Shown: positions 21,583 through 33,900 of the stretch, one piece after another | How the letters are laid out: each line of letters opens with the position of its first letter | Numbering within the stretch: the first letter of the stretch is position 1 | From: Saururus chinensis | Taxonomy: Eukaryota > Streptophyta > Magnoliopsida > Piperales > Saururaceae | Length of the DNA stretch: 64,000 nt | Assembly (NCBI GenBank): GCA_035235625.1 | Contig: CP141145.1 | Span: forward strand, 4,712,001 to 4,776,000 | Direction of reading: 5' to 3' | The notes under the pieces: model-generated | The model's database searches: none | What the model was told of the DNA's origin: nothing | What the model saw: only the letters and a program-made list of their open reading frames with translations | Translations under genes and position numbers: made by a program

Positions 21583-22303
21583 TTCTATTCATTTAATTCA
21601 TAAATAATAAATTAAATTAATATTAGATTAAGCAAACTAATACTAATATCTACCCTAACAAATATATTTTCAAAATATATACGCATAGAAACTAATAACT
21701 TTACCAAGTATATAAGCATATCATTAATACTTTATATTAATGAGTAAATTTTCTAATTAATAAAATTACACAATTGATGCAATAACGCATACAATGTCAC
21801 AAATCATATAAAAACATGTTCAAAAACTCAAATCCTCCTCATTTTCCAAAATTTGAGAGACTTGCCATCTTAAAAAACAAAAACTCATTAATTAAAAATC
21901 CATCTCAATTCAATAATCTTAAACAAAAAAAACACACAAAACGACTTAGAACAATACTTCTAAAACTAGGGCTCAATAATGGGACAATCAAAACTTCAAA
22001 TTTTTTCAATGTAATATACAAAAACTAAATTTCTTCAATGTAACATACAAAAGATATATTACAACGATTGAAAAAAAGGTAAATAAAAAAAAATAGGACA
22101 CGTACCAGAAAAATGAAACGAAAGCGGCTCGACGTGGGCAGCGGCGGGCTAGACCTAGGCGGCGGCAGACTGAGGTCGGCGGCGGCGGGTTGGACGTCGG
22201 CAGAGAGAATGGCAGCGTCCGAATGTCGGCAGAAGCGGCGGAGCGAAAAGTAGTGACTGGAACGTGACTGGAGGCAGAGCGGAGTCGTAGTTATAACCAC
22301 GAT

Positions 22304-22679
22304 GATTTCGTCATTCAGAACGACGAAATCAGTGTTGTTCCCACGACAGAGCCCAAAATTAGCCAAGTGTGGTAGTTTCGTCATTCAAAATGATAAAGAA
22401 CGACAAAATCAGCTTAAGTTGATTTTGTCGTTTTGAACGACAAAACTGGGTCAAGTAATAAAAGGTTTCGTCGTTTAGAATGATAAAATCGTATGAAAAC
22501 CAATTTCGTTATTCTAAACGACGAAATCAACTTAAAAAATATAAAAAAAAGCCACACTGGTGCGAGCTGTTTGGCTGGCACCTGCATAGCAAGAACGAAC
22601 ACCATTTTAGGAAATATTTCCTAAAGTGATATATTTCAGTAAATATATATTTTTTAATTATTATTTTAATAATTTTCCT
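22304..22679. repeat. Right TIR of the MULE with palindrome array
   Basis: About 376 bp, the inverted partner of the left TIR in matching order (ACTTTAGGAAATATTTCC near the tip, then the TTTCGTCGTT units). It has more base changes and one extra partial unit near 22,394-22,410. Confidence 0.88.
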
Positions 22680-22688
22680 TATTGAAAA

Positions 22689-23852
22689 CACTATTTTGGT
22701 CGGCAACAAGCTAATAGGGTAAAAAATGCTAAATTGTTACGCACCTATCCCCCACGGTTTTTTGAGGGTAACCTAGGAATAAAATTTATGTTAGAATTAC
22801 AAAGTTCTACTCCATCGGACACCTTTAGCTCTCCTTTCTCCCGCCAACACTCTTCGCCATTTTTCTTCTCTCAATATCTCTCTCACATAAAGGACACCCT
22901 CGTCTTCCCTCCTTGGCCACGGCTTGCTTTACTGGTAAGCATCTTTCTCCCTTCCTTCGACGATTCAATTGCTTCTATGTTGGATATTTCTGTATAGCTT
23001 TATCATTTATCCCAGTTTCTTTGTTCTTCGTTTCATCAATTCTTGAAATTTATGAACTAAATACGATCACTTTTTTCGCCAATATGGTGCACGTTGTAAA
23101 CGATGAACTGGTGTAAGCGTTCCACTCCGTAACCCCCCCCCTCTTTTTTTAATGTTAATCGCCATTCATGGTAACGCAGCTTGTTTTGATTATTGTCCGA
23201 CTTTTATCCATTTACGGCGTCTTAAACATGTCAGCTTTGTTTGGGCTTTCTTCCTGCTTAGTTGATTTTGCACTGCACATGTTTGATACTTTGCGGGCTT
23301 ATGTAAGAACCCGATAAAATCCATTGCTATGTTACTGACATTTACTTGGCTGGTTTTGCCCTGCATGTGAATTGGGATACCAAGAAGATTATAAGATACG
23401 TATGGAGTGATGAACAATTAAGCTTCAAAGTCCGTCCATCCAATAGTTAACCACTCGAATTAAACATATGGGAGGGAGGTGTTATTGAAATGTTAGATTA
23501 GTTTCAATGAATCTTCTTTGTTATATATTTTTATTGCTCGGTTAGATAAATTACGTGAGAGTTGACTATCCGTGAAATTTTCAGTCTGTTGCTGCAATGG
23601 CGTTGTATATGTTCATGTCCTTTACTTTTTCCTTTTTTTAAATAAATCCAATTTATTCATATATAACTAACTCATGATATTGAAGTCAATTTTTAATTAT
23701 CCAAAACTTAAGAATTAGATTCGGCTCCATAATTATTCATCGGAGTCTCAATGGAGTCACAACTCACATGTAAAAGTTATAATATAGCACACAAAAAAAA
23801 GTTTAAGACAACAATGAAGCTACTTAGCTAATCCTTGCTATAAAAATGTCAC
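22689..23852 (+). other. No gene assigned; possible untranslated first exon near 22,820-22,932
   Basis: No protein domain found. At 22,820-22,932 there is a C/T-rich, leader-like stretch with CTCTC and CCTCC words ending CTTTACTG|GTAAGC, a good splice donor. This resembles a plant 5' untranslated exon and could be an upstream first exon of the TIC22-like gene, with the Harbinger element in the following intron, or the start of a different lost gene. The rest is featureless. Confidence 0.25.
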
Positions 23853-23855
23853 TTA

Positions 23856-26800
23856 TAGCCTGTTTGGGAACGTTTTTGTTTTTGAAGCATTTTTGTCCCC
23901 AATATCTAGTACATTAAAACTTTTGTCCCAATTTCTGAAATTGTTGTTTTTCAAATGTTGACCTGTTTGGCAAAACTATACTAAATTTCAAAAAATATGA
24001 AGGTGCTGTTTGGCAAAAAATTCAAATTTAAAAAAGATTAGAATAGAAATTATTTTATAAATAGATATATATAAGGTGATAATATACAATCCAAAACCCA
24101 TAAAATTTTTATCAACCTCAATGCTCAAAACACAAATATCAATTTATAAAATACACAATACATAAATGTCCTTTATAAATAAATATCTCTTACAAATAGT
24201 AGTGACAATCATATATAACCCATACCAATATAATCTTCCCACATTTGCAAAGCAATTCCATCACGAAGCACTTTCCCAAGATGTCGTTGTTCTGAACTAG
24301 ACATTTGAGAGTGATTTCTTTCATTGTTCTCTCTTTCTTGTCTTCTTTCTTCAATTTCTTGATCTATAGCTACACCCCTTTCCCTTTCATTTCTAGCCAA
24401 GTTTCATCCTTCCCTCCTTGGGTGTTTTGAATAAAATTATGCAACAAACATGCAACAATAACCATCTTTGCTTGCACATCAATAGGATACTCCAGTGGTC
24501 GAAGAAAAATACGAAATCATTCTTTTAATACCCCAAACATACGCTCAATTACATTACATAGTGATGCATGTCGTAAGTTAAAAAGCTCTTCATAGTTTTG
24601 TGGAGAAGAGTGATATGGACCAAATTCTTTAAGATGACACCTTACTCCTCGATATGGGGCAAGAAATTGTGGCGTATTTGCATATCCAGCATCCACAAGA
24701 TAATATTTACCTAGTTATGATAATGAAAAGATTAAAATACAATGTAAATATGAATGATGTTACTAGTTATTGGATGAATCACCTTTTGGAACATGAAATC
24801 CTGCTTGTAACGCACTACTTAAAACTTTAGCATCTGCAGCTGACCCCTCCCATCCAGCGTGAATATAGACAAAACACATCTCAAATGAACAAGTAGCCAT
24901 CACATTTTGAGAAGTGTGACCCTTACGATTGCGGTAATGTATTCTGTCATCACTTGGGATTTCAGCTAATATATGTATTCCATCAATAGCTCCAATGCAA
25001 TCCTACAAACAACAACAACAAAAATTATCTTCTTTTATTGCAATATAATATCAAGAACTAAAAATTATTAATTACCTTAAAGAACTGAAAATGATGTCTC
25101 TCACGAATATATTTTGGAGTGTCTGGAGGTGGTAGAGATATGAAACGAGGTGCTAAACTTTGGAGTACATCTAGCACCTCATTAAACCGATGACTAATTG
25201 TTTCACCTGAGTGTTGGAACCTCTCTTGAGTATCCCTATTAGTTACACACTTTGCTAAAATGTAAAGACATGTCATTACTATTTCCTCATTATCAACTCT
25301 TATACTCTCTTTCAGCATATTAGAACTCTTAACCACATTGCATAATAACCAAAATGTATACTTTTCCATATGACAAGTTTCACGAAATCTTATTGGGACT
25401 CCACGAAGTAGTTCTTGCATATAAGCTTTACCTATAAGTATAGAGTCTCTTACACGTTGTCTTGAAGTACTTCCCTTTCCTTGTTCATGGAATGACTTTG
25501 CAAGTGTCATCGTATGATGGAGTAATTGGCGACGTTGTTTCGTACACATTTCATATTCATCATCAGAAACAAGTTGCTCATCATCGGGCACAAGTTCCTC
25601 ATCATCTACAATATCTACCATAGAACTTGGTATATTTTCCATTTGACCTGGATAAGAAATCAACTTATGTTTTTCGTTATTGGTATACATCATGGGCTTA
25701 AGCAACTAATTGCACTTTCCACTTAAACAAACATGTTTTGGCATAGGGTAAAATAATTATCTAATTATGTGATCAACAAACAAGACAAGCTTCATCTACA
25801 TGGTGGAAAAGGAATATGACAATTCTTCATAAAGCATCAGCAAAAAGACAGTAAAATTGATCAAAATTTAATATAGCATGCAGCATAGGCCTACCATCAC
25901 ATGGTGGAATCTAATACTAGAGTAGTTGGAAGAATAGCTAGAAAATCTTAACTTAGAACTCATTCCTTCTATAGGCATTCAAAGGAATGCAAATTCTTAC
26001 TAAATGAACTGCAGGAGATATATTGTAAGTATAACATCTAAAGAGTGATGTAATACTTTTTGATTGCATAAAGTAATAGCATTTCTTAACTTGGAAATCA
26101 TTTCTTTAGTAGGCATTCAAAGGACTGAAAATTCTTACGAAATGTGTCGCAGGAGATCAAGCTATAACATATAAACAGTGATGTAACACATATCACAAGT
26201 GAATAAAAAAATAGGTGGTGGAACGATCCAAACAATAAATAAATCCACAAAGACTCCACAAAGGATAATAATTAATCATAAAAAAAAACCCAAATGAGAA
26301 CTAGAAGAGGAAAAGATGCTTGCTTTCACCTGAGAGCCTATTGCGAATGAATAGGCAGAGTTCTCCACGCCAATTCCTCTGAACCCAAAGCAGGGGAATG
26401 ACAATAAAACTCAGAAATAAGTGAGTTGCTTGGTCATTGGTTTGCCTGCTGGAGTGTGACATTGCAGGTTTTGTAGAAAGGGAGGTGAAGGCGAAGGCTT
26501 CTAGATGGGGAGGTTGTGGGTGCTGGCCTGCCAAGGGCTTGTGGATGAGGAGGCCGAATTTGAAGGTGAAGGCTCTTGGATGAGGAGGCCGAACGCGAAG
26601 GCTAAGGAGATGATTGCCTATTGGAGAAGAGACTTCGATGGAAGAGATTAGAAATACTGAAGGGGAGCCATCAACTTGAGGAAGAAGAAGGGTGTCCAGA
26701 CCGGAGTGGGTAAGCTGAGTGCCCCCGATGATTTTGAGAAAAAAATAAGTCGTAGGGTGTTTTTATTTCGGGAACATTTTGTGAAGTGGGCCTGGGTGCG

Positions 26801-26905
26801 CTTTATTATGAGAAACTCAGCGCCAAACGCTTTTAAAGCCCGTCTTCGTCCTTACTTTCAAATCCCGGGAAAAAAATGTCAATTAAATCATTCCCAAACA
26901 GGCTA
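23856..26905 (-). mobile_element. PIF/Harbinger transposon, 3,050 bp
   Basis: Both ends read TAGCCTGTTTGGGAA(C/T)G inward and are flanked by TTA (23,853-23,855 and 26,906-26,908), the 3-bp duplication of PIF/Harbinger. A single reverse-strand gene with DDE motifs lies inside. Autonomous PIF elements usually encode a second, Myb-like protein; none is recognisable here, so the element may have depended on one in trans. The 5' region at 25,800-26,680 has no recognised protein, and a copy of the TIR-like word CTGTTTGGCAAAA occurs twice near 23,970-24,020. Confidence 0.92.
24209..25705 (-). pseudogene. Harbinger-type transposase (HARBI1-like), nearly intact
   Basis: Three exons: 25,705-25,076, 25,002-24,783 and 24,710-24,209, with GT-AG introns of 73 and 72 bp. 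The DDE nuclease motifs are visible in order: Asp in DCIGAIDGIHI at the start of exon 2, Asp in YYLVDAGYANTPQFL and Glu in CNVIERMFGVLK in exon 3, plus the family run HYRNRKGHTSQNV. The C-terminal end (MWEDYIGMGYI) is the usual Harbinger tail. About 450 codons, near the family length. Lesions: a TGA at 24,517-24,519 just after the catalytic Glu motif, and a one-base frameshift around 24,400-24,430 before the tail. The start is taken at 25,705; a different upstream start cannot be excluded. It would cut at the TTA-flanked TIRs with a partner protein. Confidence 0.85.
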
Positions 26906-27726
26906 TTAGCTAATGAAATGGATTGAGTTTTTGAAGTTTCACTTAAAGCCAATAGAGTCAATCACGAATTCATGTTAATTTTGAGTCTTCGTGGAGTCTC
27001 ACTGAAAAAACTAATGACTATTGTTAATTTATGGAGGTTTTGAAGTTAGAATGAAGTTTTTAACTATAATTCAAAATTTCAAGTAGATGCGTACATGAGT
27101 AGAAAAAACATAATAATCAGCGACTGATGTATTGTAGAGCTGAGTCTACATAGTATGATTTGTATTTGATGCCCCGATCCCTAAAATATATAAAAATATA
27201 TTATTGTATATTTTTACACTATATATAATATTTATAAGTTGGGTACTAACGATGTCTGAAATTCGTCGATTCCTTGTGTTCGACCCTCTATTAATGAATT
27301 TGGGGATCCCATTACTGAGTATTATTTTTTTATATTTTTTCATTTATATCATATATGACACAAATAAATAAATTTTTTTATATTATTATATATGTGTAAA
27401 AATATGTATGTATTTTGAGTATAATAATAATAACTTAGTGTTATTTATTTACATTTTCTTTATGTTATAATTGTATATGAATTTGTTAATATGGACGTTA
27501 CAAAAAAGATGTTATATAGATGCATAATTATATCTATGTTTATAAATATGCGCATATATACGTATAATGTATAAAAGTGTATATAATTATATATAATGTC
27601 TATGTATAATATACTCATAAAAAGAAATTTATAATATATATATGAGATATATTAAGTATATAGTGTATAAATAGGTATATAGTGAATATACTTATATACA
27701 TGTCTTATAATTATGCAAAAAGTAAT

Positions 27727-27949
27727 TTACAATTATTTGAGTTGATCTCGAGTCAAACTTCAAGTCGATTTTGAGACAATCTGAACTATTTCGAACCGAA
27801 TCAATTCGAACAGAGGCCTGTTCACGTTTGGATCGACCAAGACCGAGCTCGAGCTGAGCTAACTTTGAATTGAGCCAATTTCGAACTGAATTGAGCTGAA
27901 CAGGTGTAGCTCGTCGAGCTAGCTGAGCTTGTTAGCACCCCTGATATGT
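27727..27949. mobile_element. hAT-like MITE remnant (one end only)
   Basis: GAGCTCGAGCTGAGC, AACTGAATTGAGCTGAACAGG and GTAGCTCGTCGAGCT lead to GTTAGCACCCCTG, which in reverse reads CAGGGGTGCTAAC, a common hAT-type end. The opposite end was not found, so the element is truncated. Confidence 0.35.
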
Positions 27950-27957
27950 AGATATAA

Positions 27958-28050
27958 AAGTTAAGACACATATTAAAACTCAATTTATTTGAGTAGAAAG
28001 TGAGATATATATGTAAGTTAAGACACATATCAAAACTCAATTTATTTGAT
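27958..28050 (+). repeat. Tandem duplication of about 58 bp
   Basis: GTTAAGACACATATTAAAAC followed by TCAATTTATTTGA occurs twice in a row with three or so differences, about 280 bp upstream of the presumed TIC22-like leader exon. Confidence 0.7.
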
Positions 28051-28325
28051 TGGAAAATATTGATAGTGCGGTAGTAATTATTAGCATTCTTCTTTCAATG
28101 TAAAAACTCAATAAATTCTTACTTATCTCACTATCCCGTGATTCAATTCCTTTGTGAAATATTACAAATTCCCACTTATTTCACTAACCTATGGATCTTA
28201 AAACTTGTCCAAAAGCCCTAAAACCCTGGGATATACTTTTCAGATGTGAAATACATTTCAAGTTGTGATTCTGTCTCCACATCTTCCTAACATGGAGCTG
28301 TGAATTCAATTGCTCATTCAAGAGG

Positions 28326-28572
28326 GTGAGGAATCAAATTCACAAACTGCTGTCTCTTTCACTTCTCCTCGCTTCCTCTCCTGTCATCAGTCACCCCTCT
28401 CCCGCCAGAGAAAAAAAGGTCTTCCCTCCCTTCTCTGCTTACTTCTTCTCAAGAGATAGGCGTCATCAGTGGAGCTATGAAGGGAATGAGCGCTTGCCAA
28501 TAACTGTCAATTTTGTGGCCGTCAAGAACACCAACCACCTTCTTTGTCCTCTTTGTCATCCTAATAATCAAG
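28326..28572 (+). other. Probable 5' untranslated exon of the TIC22-like gene
   Basis: A C/T-rich leader-like stretch ending AATCAAG|GTAAGC, a strong donor. A matching acceptor, a long T-rich tract ending TTTTTAG at 30,421, lies 49 bases before the ATG of the TIC22-like gene. The pairing makes a 1,849-bp leader intron (28,573-30,421) in which nothing else is recognisable. The open frame from 28,326 shows no known domain and is not called coding. The transcription start was not located. Confidence 0.45.
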
Positions 28573-30469
28573 GTAAGCAACTTCAATTTGCAGCCTCTGA
28601 TCAGTTCTTGCTCATTTTTCTTACAGTGCTTTAGGGTGAACAATCATCTGGTAAAAAAAGTTCTCCATTATTCTTTTTCTTGTGGACTTATACAGGGTTA
28701 AAACGTGAGAAAATGATTTAATCAGGAAAGAAATTTATGGATTAGTCTCATCATGATCTATGTGGTGTTAGATGACTAATTGCTTTTGGTTGTTTGAAGG
28801 AGCTGTTGTTTACTCTGAGTCGTCTTTAAATACTTTTTGAGAAAGCAACAAGATAAGCTTTTCCCGTGTGTGAATCAAACTACAGACATGTTTAAAAATC
28901 TGATTGCTATAGCTTAACGTATTGTGCAACAAACATGCTTGTACACCACTTGTATGTTGAATTGTATGTATGTGCTGTAACTTGCAAGTCTCTGGCTTCA
29001 TACATCAAGTCTTTGGCCATTTAATATGAAGTCAACAGGTCTTGTCAGTTAACTATATTGTTTCAAGCTTAAGGGCTAACTGCTGGTGTAAGGAGTTGTG
29101 TGATGTCTTTTTCCAACTTCAATTCTTCGAAAATATGTTAGGAAGAACACCTTCTGACTGGCCACACATCAGACATCTGTTGTTGATGTCTCTTTCTAGC
29201 TTATGAGGATCCAACTCAGGTGTCAGTATTTGGAACTATGTCTCTTTTCAATAGATGAAATTGTTCTAGCATAGTCTCCTTTAATAAGTTCGAATCTGTA
29301 CATATCCTTTCAATATGCATACTGCTTTTTTGCATGTGTAAAAATCAGATAGATATAGTTGCTTTCTTGTGTAGTTTAACTATTACGTCTATGCATAATT
29401 TACTCAGGATAAGGCTGCAAATGGACTGAGTCAGGGAAAAAGATGTATGGTGTCATTTTGGACGATTTGTGGTAATATAAGTGTATGTACCATGAACATG
29501 AAAATGGTCGATATGAATTTCATGATTCAGTTTATATATTGGTTTTATGATATTATTTATATTGGATGATGAAATCTTAGTTATAACTTTAAAGTGCATG
29601 GGTATGGAATGTGAGTTATCATTGTAAAAATCGTTGTGGTCATGGTGTTTTTATAAAATCTTAGGTCATTTGTCTTGAGAAGGACTTCATTGTTGTCAGC
29701 ACTAAGCTCACAAATTCAATCAAGGACTAAAATCTGGTTCAGGATGTGGCTTTTGAAACATGAAAACCAAGCTGTTTGAATTAACTTGCTTTGGGTGCCA
29801 TTTCATAGTATTAGAAGAAACGGTTACTGAGTTGGGAGATAATATTAACTGATTTACTTACTAATGGTTACAGAGTTGGAAGAGGCATCCATTTAGATGA
29901 GGGCCTTTGAATGTTTTCATGGCCATATTGTAGTTAGTTGATTTCATAATGTCTTGATGTATTCTGCCATGAGGCTTTTATTGGAATTAGTCATTGTAAT
30001 CCCAAAAGTCTTCCATTAGGATCTACAGTCTATGTAAAATTCCTTATCTTTGCTTCTAGCATGGGGTCCATACAATGTATTTGGGGCATTTATCACAGCG
30101 AATTCTGCATAGTTCTGGCTTTATATAGCAGTCTTATATTTTGGGTTATTTTTTAATAATGATGGAAGAATTGCTGCGTATGGGGCTGATGGTATGTAGT
30201 CTTGTTTGGTTTTGTGCCATCTATTAGATGCTGCAGTATACCTGCTTTTAACTATTAATATATGTTTCACTGCAAATATCAGGCCCTAGATTAAGTTGCT
30301 CGTGTGGTTCTATTCTACTACCATGGGTCACTGAAGGGTCCATTGCAGCATCGGTGCATTAGTCACATTGGATGCGCTTGCAATCGTTTTCTGCTTTTTT
30401 TTATTGTCGTCTTCTTTTTAGGTGGAAGTTTGATGTGTTTGGTGACACTGGCAGGAAAAAGTAGCAGCC

Positions 30470-30937
30470 ATGGAGGAACAAAACCCCTTTGTTGCCCTCC
30501 AGACCCACCTCTCATCCCTCCACCACCTCCTAAACAACTCCTTCAAAACCCCTCTCCAGAACTCCCTTATGAACCTCCATGCCCATGTTAATCGGACCTT
30601 CCAATCCGCCATTTCCCATTTCTCCCCTCCTTCCCCAGCTCCCCCTAGAACCCTGTCATGGGCTCGCATTTCCGCCCCCACTTCTGCAGCCATTGCTCCC
30701 TTGCGGCACCGGCCAATGTCCACAGAGGAGATGGAAGAGCGGCTGGCTGGGGTACCCATTTACGCACTGAGCAATGCGGCAGAGGAGTTCGTGCTGGTGT
30801 CTGGGGCGAGGACGGGGCGCCGCTTGGGGCTGTTTTGCTTTAGGGAGGAGGATGCTGAGGCACTGCTGGAGCAGGTGAGGGTCATGGATCCTGCCATGCG
30901 CCAGGGCTCCAAAGTTGTCCCTGTTGCTTTGAACAAG
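30470..30937 (+). CDS. TIC22L: TIC22-like exon 1
   Basis: 156 codons from ATG to AACAAG|GTGAAG. It holds the targeting region and the first half of the Tic22 domain. The first ATG after the leader acceptor is used. Intron 1 (453 bp) follows with nothing notable. Confidence 0.92.
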
Positions 30938-33900
30938 GTGAAGCCTGTTCTCTCTTAGAACCTGTTTTTACTTGTTAATCACTGGGTTATATGTCTATTG
31001 ACTTTCTGCTTGTGATGAGATGGTGAATAGTAAATGGGTGGGATGTTATGGGACTTGGGTACATCATATATTAGCTCTAATCTGGTATTCTTGTTGTGTT
31101 CTTTGTGTTGTCTAGTGAATGATGATGTCTAAGGTGTTGGTTGTTAGCGTGTGGCCCTTTTGAGTCATGAATCTCCTTGATTGTGCTTGTTTTTTGGCAC
31201 TCACTTGAGTGTGGTTCTATTCCAAGGAAAATGTTCCTTTTTAACTTGAGTGTGGCTCAATTTTAAGGAAAATGTCTTTTTTTGTGCCTGTTAGGATTTT
31301 TTTTCTTGGCTTAAGTTTCTCAGCAGAAAATTGTAGATGATCTATGGTGGGTCTTTTATTTCTTTAATACTAATCTTGGGGTTGAAACAGGTATTCCAGC
31401 TCAAAGTGGGTGGGGTTGCTTTTAGATTCATACCTGATTCACATGAAATTGTAAATGCGCTTAAGGTAAACTCCCAATTCAGAAGAATTAGGTCATAGTA
31501 ATTTATTATTATCAGTTTTTATAAGTTCTTTATCGTAATTATGTGCACTGGAATATTGTCTTTGCTGGGGACTATATAAATGCAGTTAAACTTGAGAGAA
31601 TGATATTGTCTTGTTAACATGAAGGCTTTTGACAGCAATTGGTTTTGCCATCTTTAGACATGACTGAAGGAATCCCATCAGCAGCGTGAATGTAACAGTA
31701 GTTAGAGGTGAATTTAAGAATACGAGTTGTGTCTATATAATAAATTACTGTAATCAGTATGGTCATCATTGTCATTTATGCCTTGTGCCTGCCGTATGGG
31801 GACTGCGGTTTGATGACATGAATCTCATCTTACCATTGTTGGTGTGCCACAGGTTGTTAATAAAGTTTTGAACACAAACATGGAATGTGCTAGAAAAGAA
31901 TCTGGTTCATTAACTAACACTAACTTCTGAAAACCTATTATTTGTCAAGGAAAAATCGAAGGCAGGTGGGCTAGCTTTCACCTAAAGGCATATAAGCAGT
32001 AGGTAGAAGAATTATATGGGAAAAGCATGTACTGGGGTGTTAATAGGTAGAGTGCTCTCTAGTAACTTGCAAGTGAGATATTGAATAAAGAACTTCACTT
32101 GTTTGATGCTATCTATATGCTTATGAGTTACGAATGTTACTGATCATATAAAGAAAAAAAAACAGATGCCCCATTGTGAAGTGCTGCTATATGTATTTTT
32201 GGCACAAACAACTTTGAACAATCTAATGATCCAAAAGCTATTGGCTTGGAGGCTACAAGGTATTATCAAATGGTCTTCTTACCAGAAACTAATTTGCTCA
32301 TATCTGCCACTTCTAGTAGTGGCTGTCTCTCTCCAAATCAATGTGAGCCACTTAGTGCTCCTGTCACTGATGAGGAGATTAAACAGGTTGTATTCTCTTC
32401 ACCATCTAATGAGGCTCCGGGGCAGGACAATTTCCCCAAGGAGTTCTTCACTTACTATTGGAACATAGTTGGAATGGTTCTTACAAAAACGGTGCTTCAC
32501 ACTTCTCTTATGGTAAACATCAAAATCTTTGAATCGCACTTCCTTGGCCTTAGTTCCGAAAGACCATCATGCCAATAGCTTTGTCAAATTCAGACCTATG
32601 TTGTTATGCAACTTTGCTTACAAGGTCTTCTCAAAGATTTTGACCAACAGATTCTCCCTTGTCCTTCTATTGTTAGCCACAGTGTAGCTGCTTTTCTCAT
32701 AGGAAGGAATATCTCTGAGAACATTCTTTTGGTCCATGAACTGGTCCACAACTTTGATGGTAAAAAGAGCAAAAAGCAGTTTTCTATTAAGGTTGACCTA
32801 AAGAAAGCTTACTACAAAGTCAGGTAGGGCTTCATTTTAGAGCTATCATGGATATTGGCTGTCTTCGGGTGGCTTTCTCAGGTTCCAGAATGCATATCCA
32901 CACCATCGTTTAGTGTCTTGATAAATGGCGGCAATTATGGGTTTTAATAACAAATGTGTGTTCTGAACCAATATGGGCCACTGCTTGGGGCCGGCCCACT
33001 TGAGAACTGTCTTCTTTTTATAGCATTGCTTCTTAGTTAATTAGTTTCCTAAGAATTTAATAAAAGCTATGTTTTATTAATGGAAGGTACCCAGTTAAAA
33101 GTTTAATTCTATTTTGAGAAGGTTTGAAGTAAGATAGTGGTATGTACTCTAATGTAGCCACTGAATGAGATTGATTAATGAAATAGATTGCTAGTTAGTT
33201 CTCTTCTTTCTCCCCATCGCCAATCTCCTTTTCCCTTTTGTCTATCTGCTTTAATTTTCTGTCATCCAACTTCTCATAATTAATCATCTGTGATTCCCTT
33301 CGAACTACATCAATGTGGCCTTCAACAAGGATGCCCCGTCTCCTTTTCTCTTGGCCTAGCCATGAAAGCTTTTTTAACATAATGAACATGTTCTGCATAG
33401 AGAACCACATTTCAGTCCCTCATGGGTGAAGTGTTCCTGTCTCGCACCTTCTCTTTGCAGAAAGAGACGATATTCTCATTTTTTTGGATGAAGATTACAG
33501 TTCTGTGCAAGGGATTAAAGGAGTCTCTTCAGGAATTCTCAGTCTTGAGTCCTCATTGCTAAAAAATAACATATTAATGTCAATTAAATCCTAAATAAAT
33601 GGGATTCTTGACTTTCATGAAGGAATGCTTCCAGTTGCTATTTGGGGCTGCCTCTCTTCTCTGGAGTTCACAGACCTTCTATATGTCATCACCTCATCTC
33701 CCACTTTGAAATTGCATTGGCTGGTTTGCAAGGTAAAGTTTTATCCTATGCAGTAGGCTGGAGCTTGTGTAGTCTGTTTATCTTCTTCCAGCTAGCATTG
33801 CTGACACTTTGGATTCCATCATGGACAACTTGGCAAACTCTCTGATATAGGAAATTCTGTCATCTTAGTTGGAACTCCATGTGCCAGCAGAGGGAGGACT

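Larger units (their letters stand above)
15786..22679 (-). mobile_element. Mutator-like element (MULE), 6,894 bp, with plant mobile domain cargo
   Basis: Both ends carry long inverted repeats starting (G/A)GGAAAATTATTAAAATAA. The flanks are a perfect 9-bp duplication, TATTGAAAA, at 15,777-15,785 and 22,680-22,688; 9 bp is the Mutator length. Inside, on the reverse strand, are a MULE transposase gene (18,733-21,582) and, 97 bp downstream of its stop, a plant mobile domain gene (16,374-18,636). Plant mobile domains are known to travel with MULEs and gypsy elements. A GC-rich stretch at 22,110-22,290 lies just inside the right TIR, upstream of the transposase, and may be its promoter or leader. 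Structurally complete, but each gene has at least one lesion. Confidence 0.93.
26909..28060. other. AT-rich intergenic stretch with no gene seen
   Basis: Very AT-rich at 27,180-27,720 with many TATA runs. Contains a MITE-like end and a short duplication, listed separately. Several tiny reading frames here are not supported. Confidence 0.4.

Noticed and set aside
28326-28634. 102-codon frame in the TIC22L leader region
   Set aside because: A good splice donor cuts it at 28,572 and the text matches no family; more likely untranslated leader.
30418-30759. 113-codon reverse-strand frame opposite TIC22L exon 1
   Set aside because: Shadow of the GC-rich coding exon; no domain, no splice context.
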